From assembly GCF_902729425.1 (NCBI RefSeq), contig NZ_CACVCH010000063.1, forward strand, positions 1-32,840: a stretch of 32,840 bases of DNA. Direction: 5' to 3'. A program made the position numbers and the translations under genes. This DNA comes from Magnetospirillum sp. SS-4 (GTDB lineage: Bacteria > Pseudomonadota > Alphaproteobacteria > Rhodospirillales > Magnetospirillaceae). Positions within the stretch are counted from its first letter, which is position 1; every line of letters starts with the position of its first letter. Below are positions 1 through 8,759 of the stretch, one piece after another. The notes beneath the pieces are model-generated. The model was not told where the DNA came from and searched no databases. It saw nothing but the letters and a program-made list of their open reading frames with translations.

Positions 1-1347
1 TGCCCCTGGCTGCTGACCATCGGGAAGTCAGGCATCACCTGTGGAAAGGACGGCAAATACTCGACCAACGCCTGGTGCACCACCGGCTGCCGCGAGGCCA
101 TGGGATTCTACACGGGTCCCACGGGAAAGATGATGATCGGCGCGTCCATGCCTTTCTACGATTCGGAATGGACCATCGTTGTCGAGCAGGAGGCCGACGA
201 ACTTCTCGCGCCGCTTTACAGCGCCCTATTCGACGTGGCCGCCTTCTCGATGGTCCTGCTGACGCTTGCCGGATTCGGCGGTTATGCCATCATCTCCGCC
301 ATCTCCAAGTCCCTGCGCCACATGACCGATGGCATGCACCGGATCGTCAATGGCGATTACTCGGTTTCGGTCATTGGCATCGATCGGAAGGATGAGGTGG
401 GGGAAATGGCGCGTGCCCTGGATATATTCAAGGGCAACGCCATAGAGCGCGAACAGCTCAGGACCGCGCAGGAAGTGAGGAACCGGCAGGATGAGGCCCG
501 TCTGGCTCAGATGCAATCGGCGGCCCAGGCATTCGACACCGCCGTCAATGGGGTGATGCGGGCGGTAGCCGTGGAAGTCAACGGTATTGAAACGTCCGCC
601 CGAACCCTGGCCGATACCGCCCGCAATGCCTCCGAGGGCGGGCAGGCCATATTCGCCGCTTCGGGGCGAGCCAGCGAGAATGTTCAAACGGTCGCGAACG
701 CGGCCGACAAACTGTCCGAGTCCATCAACGCCATCGGCCGGCAGGTAGCGGCCTCCGCCGAGATATCCCAGACCGCCGTCGCCGAGGCCGAACGGACCAA
801 CGTGATCGTCGCCGGCCTTGCCGAGGCAACCGGACGCGTTGGCGAGGTGGTGCACCTCATCAACAGCATCGCCTCCCAGACCAACCTGCTGGCGCTGAAC
901 GCCACCATCGAGGCGGCACGGGCGGGTGAAGCCGGCAAGGGGTTCGCCGTGGTCGCCAACGAGGTCAAAAATCTCGCCAACCAGACCGCCAAGGCCACCG
1001 AGGAGATTGCCGGCCAGATCGATGCCGTCCAGTCGGCGACGTCCGAAGCGGTCTCCGCCATTCGCGGCATCGTGGCCACCATAGCCCGAATCAGCGAGAC
1101 GGCGACGGGCATCACCGCCGAGGTTGACCGTCAGGACAGCGCGACACGGGAGATTGCCCGGAACGTCCAGGCTGCGGCCACCGATACCCGGCAGGTTTCC
1201 GAAGGAATTTCCGGCATGAGTCAGGCCACCGCCTCCGCCGGCGGTATTGCAGAGGAGGTGCTAACGGCAACAACCGGACTGTCATCCGACTTTGGCAACC
1301 TGGAGAAACAGGTGGCCGACTTCCTGGTTGTGGTGCGTTCTGCCTGA
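1..1347 (+). CDS. Methyl-accepting chemotaxis protein, 5'-truncated by window edge
   Basis: This is the C-terminal part of a transmembrane chemoreceptor that would signal through CheW/CheA to the flagellar motor. The frame is open from base 1, so the gene starts outside the window; the ATG at base 100 is internal. Visible in order are the end of a periplasmic Cache-like sensor domain (codons 1-75, with [12 protein letters not shown]), a membrane segment (about codons 76-98), a HAMP domain (about 100-150) and the cytoplasmic signalling hairpin with the conserved tip [18 protein letters not shown]. It ends in FLVVVRSA, with no CheR-tethering pentapeptide. The sensor fragment has four cysteines (codons 1, 14, 26 and 30, including CTTGC), which is unusual. 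The gene is convergent with moeA, 17 bases away. The family is certain; the ligand is unknown. Confidence 0.95.
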   Translation, partial: CPWLLTIGKSGITCGKDGKYSTNAWCTTGCREAMGFYTGPTGKMMIGASMPFYDSEWTIVVEQEADELLAPLYSALFDVAAFSMVLLTLAGFGGYAIISAISKSLRHMTDGMHRIVNGDYSVSVIGIDRKDEVGEMARALDIFKGNAIEREQLRTAQEVRNRQDEARLAQMQSAAQAFDTAVNGVMRAVAVEVNGIETSARTLADTARNASEGGQAIFAASGRASENVQTVANAADKLSESINAIGRQVAASAEISQTAVAEAERTNVIVAGLAEATGRVGEVVHLINSIASQTNLLALNATIEAARAGEAGKGFAVVANEVKNLANQTAKATEEIAGQIDAVQSATSEAVSAIRGIVATIARISETATGITAEVDRQDSATREIARNVQAAATDTRQVSEGISGMSQATASAGGIAEEVLTATTGLSSDFGNLEKQVADFLVVVRSA

Positions 1348-1364
1348 CGGAGCTCTGATTTCCT

Positions 1365-2558
1365 CTACAGCAGGATCACCCGCACCATCTCCCCCGCCCC
1401 GGCGGCGGGAGCATGCGGCGGACGGATCACCAGACAGGAGGCGCGGGCCAGCCCGGCCAGCATGGCGCTGTCCTGCTGGCCGAACGGAACCGCCACCAGG
1501 GCTCCGCCGGCGTCCCGCGTCACCTCGCCCCGCAGGTAGTCCTGCCGCTGGTCGTTGGCCGGCAGGTCGCATCCCAGCCGGGCGGCCATGGACGGATTCT
1601 CGGGCGGGCGGCCCAGCATGGCCCGGATCATGGGACCCAGAAAGATGATGGCGCAGACCATGGCCGATACCGGATTGCCCGGCAGCCCCAGCACCGGTAC
1701 GCCGCGAAGATCGCCGAACATCAGCGGCTTGCCCGGTCGCATGGCGACCTTGTAGAAGCCCAGATGAAGCCCGGCCCCGGCCAGGGCGTCCTGGACCAGA
1801 TCGTAATCGCCGACCGACGCGCCGCCGCTGGTCACCAGTAGATCGCAGCCTGCCGCCGAGGCGATCATGGCGTCCAGCGATTCCCGCGAATCCCTGGCGA
1901 TGCCCAGATGCACCGCCTCGCCCCCCGCCGCCTCGACCAGGGCGGCCAGGGCGGGGCCGTTGGACCCGACGATCTGGGCCGGTCCCATGGGCTCGCCGGG
2001 CATGACGATCTCGTCGCCGGTGGACAGAACGGCGATGCGCGGCCGGCGACGCACCACCAGCCAGGGGTGGTTCATGGCCGCGGCCAGACCGATGCAGCGG
2101 TCGTTCAGCACGGTTCCGGCGCTCAGCAGCGCGTCGCCGGCCTTGAAATCCATGCCGGCGGCACGCACGAACCGTCCGGCCGGAACCGGGACGCGAATCT
2201 CCACCACGTCGCCGTCGCGGACGGTGTCTTCCTGCATCACCACGCAATCGGCCCCGACGGGCAGCGGAGCGCCGGTGAAGATACGGACCGCCTGCCCCGC
2301 CCCCACCTCGCCCGCGAAGGCGGCGCCGGCGGCCGACTGGCCGATCACCGGCAGGCGGACCGGCGCCTGGGTCGCGTCGGCGGCGCGCAGCGCGTAGCCG
2401 TCCATGGACGAGACCGCCACCGGCGGGTGGGAAACCCGGGCGGCCACGTCCTCGGCCAGCACCCGTCCCGCCGCCTGGGCCAGGCCCACCACCTCGCTCG
2501 CCACCGGGCGAAGTCCGCCCAGCACCGTCTGAAGCGCCGTCTCGACAGAAATCATCAT
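1365..2558 (-). CDS. moeA: Molybdopterin molybdenumtransferase MoeA
   Basis: MoeA inserts molybdate into adenylylated molybdopterin, the last step of molybdenum-cofactor synthesis in the cytoplasm. The protein is 397 residues, normal for the family. Family motifs appear in order: [12 protein letters not shown] near the N-terminus, [49 protein letters not shown] and [11 protein letters not shown]. The chosen ATG at 2558 overlaps the moaC stop as ATGA; a second ATG follows directly at 2555. The open frame continues upstream into moaC, but that stretch is moaC read in another frame. This is the last gene of the trpG-trpD-trpC-moaC-moeA operon. No hairpin terminator is visible in the 17 bases before the convergent chemoreceptor gene. 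Confidence 0.96.
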   Translation of the reverse strand: MMISVETALQTVLGGLRPVASEVVGLAQAAGRVLAEDVAARVSHPPVAVSSMDGYALRAADATQAPVRLPVIGQSAAGAAFAGEVGAGQAVRIFTGAPLPVGADCVVMQEDTVRDGDVVEIRVPVPAGRFVRAAGMDFKAGDALLSAGTVLNDRCIGLAAAMNHPWLVVRRRPRIAVLSTGDEIVMPGEPMGPAQIVGSNGPALAALVEAAGGEAVHLGIARDSRESLDAMIASAAGCDLLVTSGGASVGDYDLVQDALAGAGLHLGFYKVAMRPGKPLMFGDLRGVPVLGLPGNPVSAMVCAIIFLGPMIRAMLGRPPENPSMAARLGCDLPANDQRQDYLRGEVTRDAGGALVAVPFGQQDSAMLAGLARASCLVIRPPHAPAAGAGEMVRVILL

Positions 2559-3031
2559 TCGGCCTCGTATAATCCCGACTTGCCGCCGGACTTGCGCACC
2601 AGCCGGATGTTGTCGATCCGCATGCCCTTGTCCACCGCCTTGCACATATCGTACACGGTCAAGGCGGCGACACTGACGGCGGTCAAGGCCTCCATCTCGA
2701 CGCCGGTGCGGCCGACCAGCTTGCAGGTGGCCTCGATATGAACGGCCGAGGCCTCGGGATCAAGACTGAGGTCCACCCCCACCGACGACAGCGCCAGGGG
2801 ATGGCACAGCGGAATCAGGTCGGGGGTGCGCTTGGCGCCCATGATTCCGGCCAGCCGCGCCACCGACAGCACGTCGCCCTTCTTCAGGCCGCGTTCCTGG
2901 ATCAGGGCCATGGTCTCGGGCTTCATGAAGACCGAGCCGCGCGCCACGGCGACCCGCCCGGTCTCGGCCTTGGCCGAGACGTCGACCATGACGGCATTGC
3001 CGTCGCCGTCGAAGTGGGTCAGGCCGCCCAT
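2555..3031 (-). CDS. moaC: Cyclic pyranopterin monophosphate synthase MoaC
   Basis: MoaC acts with MoaA to convert GTP-derived 3',8-cyclo-7,8-dihydro-GTP into cyclic pyranopterin monophosphate, the first intermediate of molybdenum cofactor. The protein is 158 residues, typical for the family, starting [19 protein letters not shown]. It carries the family signatures LIPLCHPL and [20 protein letters not shown] followed by CKAVDKGM. I chose the ATG at 3031, which shares one base with the trpC stop (TGATG); a GTG directly upstream at 3034 would add one residue. It is translationally coupled to trpC before it and moeA after it. moaA is not in the window. Confidence 0.96.
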   Translation of the reverse strand: MGGLTHFDGDGNAVMVDVSAKAETGRVAVARGSVFMKPETMALIQERGLKKGDVLSVARLAGIMGAKRTPDLIPLCHPLALSSVGVDLSLDPEASAVHIEATCKLVGRTGVEMEALTAVSVAALTVYDMCKAVDKGMRIDNIRLVRKSGGKSGLYEAE

Positions 3032-3846
3032 CACGCCGCCACGTTGGCGCCGGCCAGCAGCACCTTCAAGGCCTGCTCGACGTCGGCGCGGCGCATCAGG
3101 GCCTCGCCGATCAGGAAACGCTTCACCCCGATCTGGGCCATGCGCTTCAGGTCGCCCGGACCTTCCAGTCCGCTCTCGGAAATGATGACGTGGCCATCCG
3201 GCACCATCGGCGCCAGCCGTTCGGTGGTGGCCAGATCGGTCTTCATGATCTTGAGGTCGCGGTTGTTGATGCCGATCAGCGGCGATTTCAGCCTCAGCGC
3301 CCGTTCCATCTCGGCCTCGTCATGGACTTCCAGGATGACGTCCATCTGGTAGCCCAGCGCGATCTCTTCCAACTGCGCCAATTCCGCATCGGACAGGGCG
3401 GCCACGATCAGCAGCACGGCGTCGGCGCCCAGGGCGCGGGCCTCGACCACCTGATAGGGATCGACCAGGAAGTCCTTGCGCAGCACCGGCAGGTCGCAGG
3501 CCGAGCGCGCCGCGCCGAGATCGGCGTCGGACCCTTGAAAGAACTTCGGATCGGTCAGCACCGACAGGCAGGCGGCGCCGCCGCGCTGATAGCCGCGCGC
3601 CAGCAGTTCCGGCTTGAAATCGGCACGGATGATGCCTGCCGAGGGTGACGCCTTCTTGATCTCGGCGATGATGCCCCAATCCAGCTTGGCGATCATCTTG
3701 TCCAGGGACTGGGCGAAACCGCGCGGCGGCGCCTGATCCTTGGCGCGGTCCAGCAATTCCTTGATGTTGCGGCGCCCCTTCTGGTCGGCCACCTGCTTGC
3801 GTTTCTCGGCGCAGATGCGATCCAGGATGGTCGGGGTGGCGTTCAT
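3031..3846 (-). CDS. trpC: Indole-3-glycerol-phosphate synthase
   Basis: This cytoplasmic TIM-barrel enzyme closes carboxyphenylamino-deoxyribulose phosphate to indole-3-glycerol phosphate in tryptophan synthesis. It is 271 residues. Catalytic motifs are visible: [53 protein letters not shown] and ISESGL. It is a stand-alone IGPS with no fused TrpF domain. The ATG at 3846 lies three bases after the trpD stop, and the stop overlaps the moaC start. The trpG-trpD-trpC-moaC-moeA order is common in alphaproteobacteria. trpF, trpB and trpA are not in the window. Confidence 0.97.
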   Translation of the reverse strand: MNATPTILDRICAEKRKQVADQKGRRNIKELLDRAKDQAPPRGFAQSLDKMIAKLDWGIIAEIKKASPSAGIIRADFKPELLARGYQRGGAACLSVLTDPKFFQGSDADLGAARSACDLPVLRKDFLVDPYQVVEARALGADAVLLIVAALSDAELAQLEEIALGYQMDVILEVHDEAEMERALRLKSPLIGINNRDLKIMKTDLATTERLAPMVPDGHVIISESGLEGPGDLKRMAQIGVKRFLIGEALMRRADVEQALKVLLAGANVAA

Positions 3847-3849
3847 GTC

Positions 3850-4905
3850 TCAAACCTCCCGATTGGTGATGGCGATCATGCGTCCCAGCACGCGGGCGGC
3901 GTCGCCGCCATCGATCGCCCGCTCCGCCATGCGGGCGCCATCGGCCAGCCCGGCCGCCTTGCCGGCCACCACCAGGGCGGCGGCGGCGTTCAGCACCACG
4001 ATGTCGCGATAGGCGCCGGCCTCGCCGGCCAGCACGGTCATCAGGGCGGCGGCGTTGGTGATGGCGTCGCCCCCCTTCAGGTCCTCGGGCCGCGCCCGCT
4101 TCAGCCCCACGTCCTCCGGCGTCACCGTGAACACCCGCACCGTGCCGTCCTTCAGTTCCGCCACCTTGGTCGGCCCGGTGGTGGTGAGTTCGTCGAGGCC
4201 GTCGGAGCCATGCACCACCCAGGCCCGGTCCGTCCCCAACTGCTTCAGCACCTTGGCGACGGGTTCCACCCACTGCTCGGCGAAGACGCCGACAACCTGA
4301 TGCCTGACGCCGGCCGGATTGGACAGCGGCCCCAACAGGTTGAAGATGGTCCGGGTTCCCAATTCGCCGCGCGGCCCGCCCACATGGCGCATGGCGTTGT
4401 GATGCCGGGGCGCCATCAGGAAGCCGGCGTTGTTCTTCCACAGGGATTCCGAGACCAGGGCGAAGTCGGCGTTGATATTGACGCCCAGCGCGGTCAGGAC
4501 GTCGGACGCGCCCGACATGGACGATACCGCCCGGTTGCCGTGCTTGGCCACCGGCACGCCGCAGGCGGCGACCACGAAGGTGGCGGCGGTGGAAATGTTG
4601 TAGGTGCCGGCGCCGTCGCCGCCGGTGCCGACGATGTCGATGGCGCCCTCGGGCGCTTCCACCCGCAACGCCTTGGCCCGCATGATGCGGGCGGCGCCGG
4701 TGATTTCCTCCACCGTCTCGCCGCGCACGCGCAGCGCCATCAGCAGGCCGCCGATCTGGGCCGGCGTGGCGTCGCCCGACATGATGATCTCGAACACCGC
4801 CTCGGCCTCGGCCTCGGTCAAGGTGGCGCCGCCGGCGAGGCGCCCCAGCACCTCCTTCATCACGGCGAGGGTGGGTTGGGGCGTGGGAGAGGCGAGCGTG
4901 CTCAT
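3850..4905 (-). CDS. trpD: Anthranilate phosphoribosyltransferase
   Basis: TrpD transfers phosphoribose from PRPP to anthranilate, the second step of tryptophan synthesis. It is 351 residues, normal for the family. An N-terminal helical bundle ([19 protein letters not shown]) precedes the catalytic core, which has the PRPP-binding [49 protein letters not shown] and the later [17 protein letters not shown] start it at the ATG at 4905, which overlaps the trpG stop as ATGA. The same frame stays open to 5451, but that extension lies antisense to nothing and simply overlays trpG in a second frame, so it is not a real N-terminal domain. Confidence 0.97.
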   Translation of the reverse strand: MSTLASPTPQPTLAVMKEVLGRLAGGATLTEAEAEAVFEIIMSGDATPAQIGGLLMALRVRGETVEEITGAARIMRAKALRVEAPEGAIDIVGTGGDGAGTYNISTAATFVVAACGVPVAKHGNRAVSSMSGASDVLTALGVNINADFALVSESLWKNNAGFLMAPRHHNAMRHVGGPRGELGTRTIFNLLGPLSNPAGVRHQVVGVFAEQWVEPVAKVLKQLGTDRAWVVHGSDGLDELTTTGPTKVAELKDGTVRVFTVTPEDVGLKRARPEDLKGGDAITNAAALMTVLAGEAGAYRDIVVLNAAAALVVAGKAAGLADGARMAERAIDGGDAARVLGRMIAITNREV

Positions 4906-5495
4906 CAGGCGGCGTTTCCGGTGCGGCGAGTGCTGAACTCGATGAAGTTGCGCAGCATCTGGTGACCGTGCTCGGTCTCGATGCTTTCGGGATGGAACTG
5001 AACGCCCCACAGCGGCAGCGTCTTGTGGGCAAGCCCCATCACAAGGCCATCGCCGGTCCAGGCGGAAACATGCAGGCAATCGGGGAAGCCGTCGCGTTCC
5101 ACCACCAGCGAGTGATAGCGGGTGGCGCGGAACGGGCTGGGCAGCCCGGCGAACACTCCCGACCCGTCGTGATGGATGGAATCGACCTTGCCGTGCATGG
5201 GCCTGGGGGCGCGCGCCACCTTGCCGCCGAAGGCCTGGCCGATGGCCTGATGGCCCAGGCAGACGCCGAACAGCGGCACCCGGCCGGCGGCGTGGCGGAT
5301 CAGGTCGAGGCATATCCCGGCACGGTCGGGGTCGCAGGGACCGGGGGAAATGACGATCCCCTGGGGCTGAAGCGCCAGCGCCTGATCGACCGTCAGGGCG
5401 TCGTTGCGCCTGACCGCCACCTCCGCGCCCAGATCGCCCAGGTAATGCCACAGGTTGTAGGTGAAGCTGTCGTAATTATCGATCAGCAGGAACAT
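4905..5495 (-). CDS. trpG: Anthranilate synthase glutamine amidotransferase subunit
   Basis: This class I glutamine amidotransferase supplies ammonia to anthranilate synthase (TrpE), the first committed step of tryptophan synthesis. It could also serve 4-amino-4-deoxychorismate synthesis as PabA. It is 196 residues, starting [15 protein letters not shown], with the catalytic triad visible: Cys79 in [12 protein letters not shown], and His168 and Glu170 in [20 protein letters not shown] is also typical. The ATG at 5495 is supported by the family N-terminus; 45 further in-frame upstream residues look non-coding. It is the first gene of the operon. trpE, often beside it in related bacteria, is not adjacent. 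Confidence 0.96.
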   Translation of the reverse strand: MFLLIDNYDSFTYNLWHYLGDLGAEVAVRRNDALTVDQALALQPQGIVISPGPCDPDRAGICLDLIRHAAGRVPLFGVCLGHQAIGQAFGGKVARAPRPMHGKVDSIHHDGSGVFAGLPSPFRATRYHSLVVERDGFPDCLHVSAWTGDGLVMGLAHKTLPLWGVQFHPESIETEHGHQMLRNFIEFSTRRTGNAA

Positions 5496-5546
5496 GGCCG
5501 CCGCCCATGGACAAGAAACGCAGGGGAACAAGGAGCATAGGGGCGA

Positions 5547-5575
5547 AGAATGCAGGCCAGCCCAGCCCCCGTCAA
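5547..5575 (-). promoter_or_regulatory. Candidate sigma70-like promoter for the trpGDC-moaC-moeA operon
   Basis: Read on the minus strand, TTGACG (5575-5570) is followed after 17 bases by CATTCT (5552-5547). The -35 matches five of six consensus bases and the -10 is weak (three of six). It lies about 50 bases before the trpG ATG, in the only intergenic gap upstream of the operon. I looked for a tryptophan-rich leader peptide between it and trpG and saw none, so classical attenuation is not supported here. Confidence 0.35.
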
Positions 5576-5639
5576 GCGATTGCCCCGCATTTTCGCATCC
5601 CGCATTGCCAACCGATTGCGGTAGTGCCATGTTTTCGCC

Positions 5640-6146
5640 ATGGCGAAGAAAATGTCAGCGGTGGAACAGGCTCGGGCGGCGGCCAAGGCCAAGAAGGGCG
5701 GCGGTGGTGGCGGTGCCGGCATCAACAAGGGCGTCGTCCTGGCGATCCTGGCCGCGCTGGTGCCGTTCTCGCTACCGACCGTTGTGCTGGTGTTTTTCAC
5801 CATGCTGCCCACCCTGGCGTCGTGGGCCACCGAGAAAGGCCCCAACAAATACGCCTTCCTGTGCGTCGGCGGCCTCAACTTTTCCGGCGTCTTCCCCTAT
5901 CTGTTCGCCCTGTGGTTCGGCGTCCACACCCTGGACGAGGCCTTCCGCATGGTCACCGATCCGATCATGCTGATGACCGCCTATGGCTGCGCCGTGATCG
6001 GCTGGGGCATCTACGCCGCCATGCCGCCCATGGTGGCCAGCTATCTCGCCGCCAGCAGCCAGCGCCGGGTCAACAACCTGCGCGCCGCCCAGAGGAAGCT
6101 GATCGACGAATGGGGCGACGAGGTCGCCAAGAAGGGCGGCGGCTGA
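5640..6146 (+). CDS. Small membrane protein, unrecognised
   Basis: I do not recognise this 168-residue protein. The N-terminus is short and basic ([18 protein letters not shown]), followed by a run of glycines (about residues 20-26). Three hydrophobic stretches follow: about residues 29-58 (interrupted by a proline), 72-93 and 105-132. The C-terminal tail is charged, soluble-looking and helical (about 138-168), with [20 protein letters not shown]. The layout suggests an inner-membrane protein with three or four membrane segments. ATG 5640 is used; an ATG at 5652 has slightly better upstream purines and is a fair alternative. It is divergent from trpG and convergent with the broken chemoreceptor gene, so it appears to be a single-gene unit. 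GC-rich codon use argues that it is genuine. Confidence 0.75.
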   Translation: MAKKMSAVEQARAAAKAKKGGGGGGAGINKGVVLAILAALVPFSLPTVVLVFFTMLPTLASWATEKGPNKYAFLCVGGLNFSGVFPYLFALWFGVHTLDEAFRMVTDPIMLMTAYGCAVIGWGIYAAMPPMVASYLAASSQRRVNNLRAAQRKLIDEWGDEVAKKGGG

Positions 6147-6172
6147 CGCCCTTCCCGGCCAACGACCCGGTC

Positions 6173-7850
6173 TCAGGCCGCCCTGACGCCGTCGAGGAAG
6201 CGGCTGACCATCACTTTCAGGTCGTCACTCTCGTGCGCCAGCGTCCTGGCCGCCGCCAGCACGTCGCCCGACGACCGTCCGGTTTCCGACGCCGCCATGG
6301 TGACGCCGCCGATATTGGCGGCGACCTCCTGGGTGCCGGCGGCGGCCTGCTGGACATTGCGGGCGATCTCGGCGGTGGCGGCGGATTGTTCCTCGACCGC
6401 CGAGGCGATGGCGGCGGCGATCTGGTTGATCTCCTCGACCCGCCGGACGATGCCGGCGATGGCGCCGACCGCCTCCTCGGTCGCCGACTGGACCGCGCCG
6501 ATCTGGGCGCCGATCTCCTCGGTCGCCTTGGTGGTCTGGTTGGCGAGGTTCTTGACCTCGCCCGCCACCACGGCGAAGCCCTTGCCGGCCTCGCCGGCGC
6601 GGGCCGCCTCAATGGTGGCGTTGAGGGCGAGAAGGTTGGTCTGGGACGCGATGTCGTTGATCAGGTTGACCACGTCCCCGATCCTGGCCGAACTCTCCGC
6701 CAGCCCCTGGACGGTCTGGTTGGTCCGGGCGGCCTCGTCGGCGGCGTTCTGGGCGATGCGGCTGGACTGTTCGACCTGACGGCCGATCTCGCCGATCGAG
6801 GCCGACAGTTCCTCGGCGGCCGAGGCCACCGTCTGGACGCTGGCCGAGGCCTGCTCGGTGGCGGCGGCGACATTCGCCGCCTGGCGGTTGGTCTGCTCGG
6901 CATTGGCCGACATGGCCTGGGCGGTGCTCTGCAATTCGGTGGCTGCGCCGGCGACGATATTGAGAGCGCCGCTGACGCTGCGGTCGAATTCGGCGGTCAG
7001 CGATCCGATGGTGGCGGCGCGGCGCTCGCGCTCGGCCACCTCTGCCCGCTCCCGCTCCTCCAGTTGCAGGCGCTCGACGGCATTGCGCTTGAACACCGCC
7101 AGGGCCTGCTCCATCTCGGCCACCTCGTCCCGACAAGGCGACCTGGGAATGTCGATGTTGGTGTCGCCGGCGGCCAGACGGTTCATCGCCGCGGTCAGGG
7201 CCAGCACCGGATTGGCGATGCCGCGGCCGATCAGGATGGAATAGCCGCCGCCCAGCAAGATCGCCAGGACGGTGACTCCGACCATCGTCTTCACCAGGGT
7301 GTCGAAGGTGGCGGAACCACTTTCATATTCCTTCCCGGCGACGGTGATCTGCAACTCGATCAGCTTGCTCACCGCCTCGGAAACCGGGTCGATCACCGGA
7401 TACATGGCCTTGTCGCCGAACTCGCGCAGCCCGGCCCGGTCATTGGCGACCAGCAGCCCCCGCAGCCGCGCCACCTCATGGTTGGCGGCGGCCATCAGCG
7501 GCTCGATCACGGCCACCATCCGCTTTTCCTCCTCGACCAGGAAGGTCGCCTTGTAGGCGGCCCAGGTCCTGGCGATGGTGGCGGAGGCCGCGTCAATGTT
7601 GCGCAGCGCCTGTTCGGGGGGGCAGGGTTCCGGCGTTGGCCTTGTGGGTCGAATCGACGATGTTGACGGCGTATTCGTCCGCAATGACCTTGAGATCACG
7701 CATGGGAATCACCCGATCGGCATAGATCGTGCTCATGCCGGCATCCATGCTGGCCATGCCGCGATAACCGAGAAACGCGATGGCGAGCATGATCAGCGCC
7801 ATCACCGCCGGTATGGTCAGCAGGCGAGAGGAGATTTTCAGATTTTTCAC
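6173..7850 (-). pseudogene. Methyl-accepting chemotaxis protein gene with a +1 frameshift in a C7 tract
   Basis: Two frames together make a complete four-helix-bundle chemoreceptor. The 5' part (from the GTG at 7850, preceded by GAGG) gives a cytoplasmic tip, a first membrane helix (LLTIPAVMALIMLAIAFLG) and the first periplasmic helix up to [12 protein letters not shown]. The second frame continues with [20 protein letters not shown], a second membrane helix ([19 protein letters not shown]), HAMP, and the signalling tip with the [19 protein letters not shown] core, ending at 6173. The frames meet at 7616-7622, where the minus strand has seven Cs; removing one C joins them into about 558 residues. 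As written, the product stops after about 85 residues. This may be true decay, phase variation or a sequencing error. A TTG at 7871 is an alternative start. Confidence 0.85.
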
Positions 7851-7980
7851 GACAGGCCTCGTATCGGACAAGGTGACGAAAACTTTCCGTGAGGCATCCC
7901 TGGTGCTTTTCTTGATTTCTTATGTGAACGCCCCCGCCCTGCCGGGCGTGGCATTCATGACAGAATGCTCCCCCGCTTCT

Positions 7981-8028
7981 ATCACAACCCTCTAATTCAT
8001 CACAACCCTTTGTCATAGATCGACAAAG
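7981..8028. repeat. Direct repeat and inverted repeat upstream of the frameshifted chemoreceptor gene
   Basis: The 11-mer ATCACAACCCT occurs at 7981-7991 and again at 7999-8009, an 18-base period. It overlaps a 7-bp inverted repeat, CTTTGTC (8008-8014) and GACAAAG (8022-8028), with a 7-base loop. The rest of the 232-base gap between the chemoreceptor start and the TetR stop (7851-8082) holds a short GCATTC/GAATGC inverted repeat (7951-7968) and no open gene. The placement suggests promoter or regulator-binding sequence for the chemoreceptor gene, but I cannot assign a clean promoter. Confidence 0.4.
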
Positions 8029-8082
8029 TGTCACAAATCGGTCAACCACCCTTTTTCACGGTCGCGCCGCCCCGGAATCGGG

Positions 8083-8688
8083 TCAGGCGGGCCGGTGCAG
8101 GGTGGGGGAAACGTGGGACTGGATGATGATCTCGGCGGCCGACGCCACCGCCGCCGAGGGGCCGTCCGGCCCCAGGGTGTTGCCGGCGGAATAGGCGCCC
8201 TCCATCAGCAGCATGAGTTGGTCGGTCAGCAGCGCGGGATCGGCCACCCGCAAGGCCTCGGCCAGTTCCATCAGCCGGCGGCGCAGCTCGCGCTTGTTCC
8301 GTTCGGCGACGGCACGGCCGGGATGGGCGTGGTCGGGAAACTCCACCGCCGTGTTGACGAAGGGACAGCCGCGGTAATCCGGGCTGGAGGCGCGCTTGCC
8401 CAGCGCCCCGAACAGCGCCCGCAATTGAGAGCGCGGGTCGCCGGGGTGGCGGGCGACCACGCCATCCCACCATTGCCAGTACATCTTGTCCCGCATCGCC
8501 ATGAAGGCGGCGATCAGATCGTCCTTGGAGGAAAAAGCCCGGTACAGGCTCATCTTGGCGACGCCGGCCTTTTCAATCACCGTGTCGATGCCGATGGCGC
8601 GGATACCTTCGCGGTAGAACAGTTCGTTGGCGGCGGCCAGGATGCGGTCGCGGGCGGATTGCCTGTCGGAGGGATCGGCGGGGCTCAT
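8083..8688 (-). CDS. TetR/AcrR-family transcriptional repressor
   Basis: This is a one-component DNA-binding regulator of 201 residues. The N-terminal TetR helix-turn-helix lies at about residues 10-58 (RDRILAAANELFYREGIRAI, then VIEKAGVAKMSLYRAFSSKDDL). The C-terminal ligand domain contains RGCPFVNTAVEF, a motif seen in many repressors of this family. I chose the ATG at 8688 over the upstream TTG at 8697. The gene is divergent from an MFS transporter, and the shared region carries two palindromes, so it most likely represses itself and the exporter until an inducer binds. The cysteine in the ligand domain could sense reactive compounds, but that is speculation. Its own transcript may be nearly leaderless (see the promoter entry). 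Confidence 0.93.
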   Translation of the reverse strand: MSPADPSDRQSARDRILAAANELFYREGIRAIGIDTVIEKAGVAKMSLYRAFSSKDDLIAAFMAMRDKMYWQWWDGVVARHPGDPRSQLRALFGALGKRASSPDYRGCPFVNTAVEFPDHAHPGRAVAERNKRELRRRLMELAEALRVADPALLTDQLMLLMEGAYSAGNTLGPDGPSAAVASAAEIIIQSHVSPTLHRPA

Positions 8689-8690
8689 GC

Positions 8691-8744
8691 TTGACAATGA
8701 TACAGACCTGTCTGTACAAATTCAATGAGACAGCCTTGTCTCAT
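8691..8744. promoter_or_regulatory. Overlapping divergent promoters with two palindromic operators
   Basis: Two inverted repeats are visible: TACAGAC-CT-GTCTGTA (8701-8716, 7-bp arms) and ATGAGACA-GCCT-TGTCTCAT (8725-8744, 8-bp arms). Rightward toward the MFS gene, TTGACA (8691-8696) is followed after 18 bases by TACAAA (8715-8720). Leftward toward tetR, TTGAAT (8725-8720) is followed after 17 bases by TATCAT (8702-8697), five of six matches. The first palindrome sits between the -35 and -10 of both promoters and the second covers the expected rightward start. This is the arrangement expected for a TetR repressor controlling both genes. The predicted tetR start site is within a few bases of its ATG. 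Confidence 0.7.
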
Positions 8745-8759
8745 GCGGCGGAGGATATC

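Noticed and set aside
226-1115. Long open frames antisense to the first chemoreceptor
   Set aside because: GC-rich DNA opens antisense frames; the sense frame has clear HAMP and signalling domains and the antisense products resemble nothing.
1348-1364. Terminator between the convergent chemoreceptor and moeA genes
   Set aside because: No inverted repeat or T-run in this gap.
3850-5451. A 533-residue TrpD with an N-terminal extension or TrpG-TrpD fusion
   Set aside because: The extra residues are trpG DNA in a different frame; TrpD begins at the ATG at 4905 with a normal family N-terminus and an ATGA overlap.
5496-5546. Tryptophan attenuator leader peptide upstream of trpG
   Set aside because: A short ATG-started frame exists but contains no tryptophan codons, and no alternative stem-loops were evident.
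8691-8759. MFS protein starting at the TTG at 8691
   Set aside because: This would place the coding region over the promoter and operators; the ATG at 8760 has GGAGG at ideal spacing.
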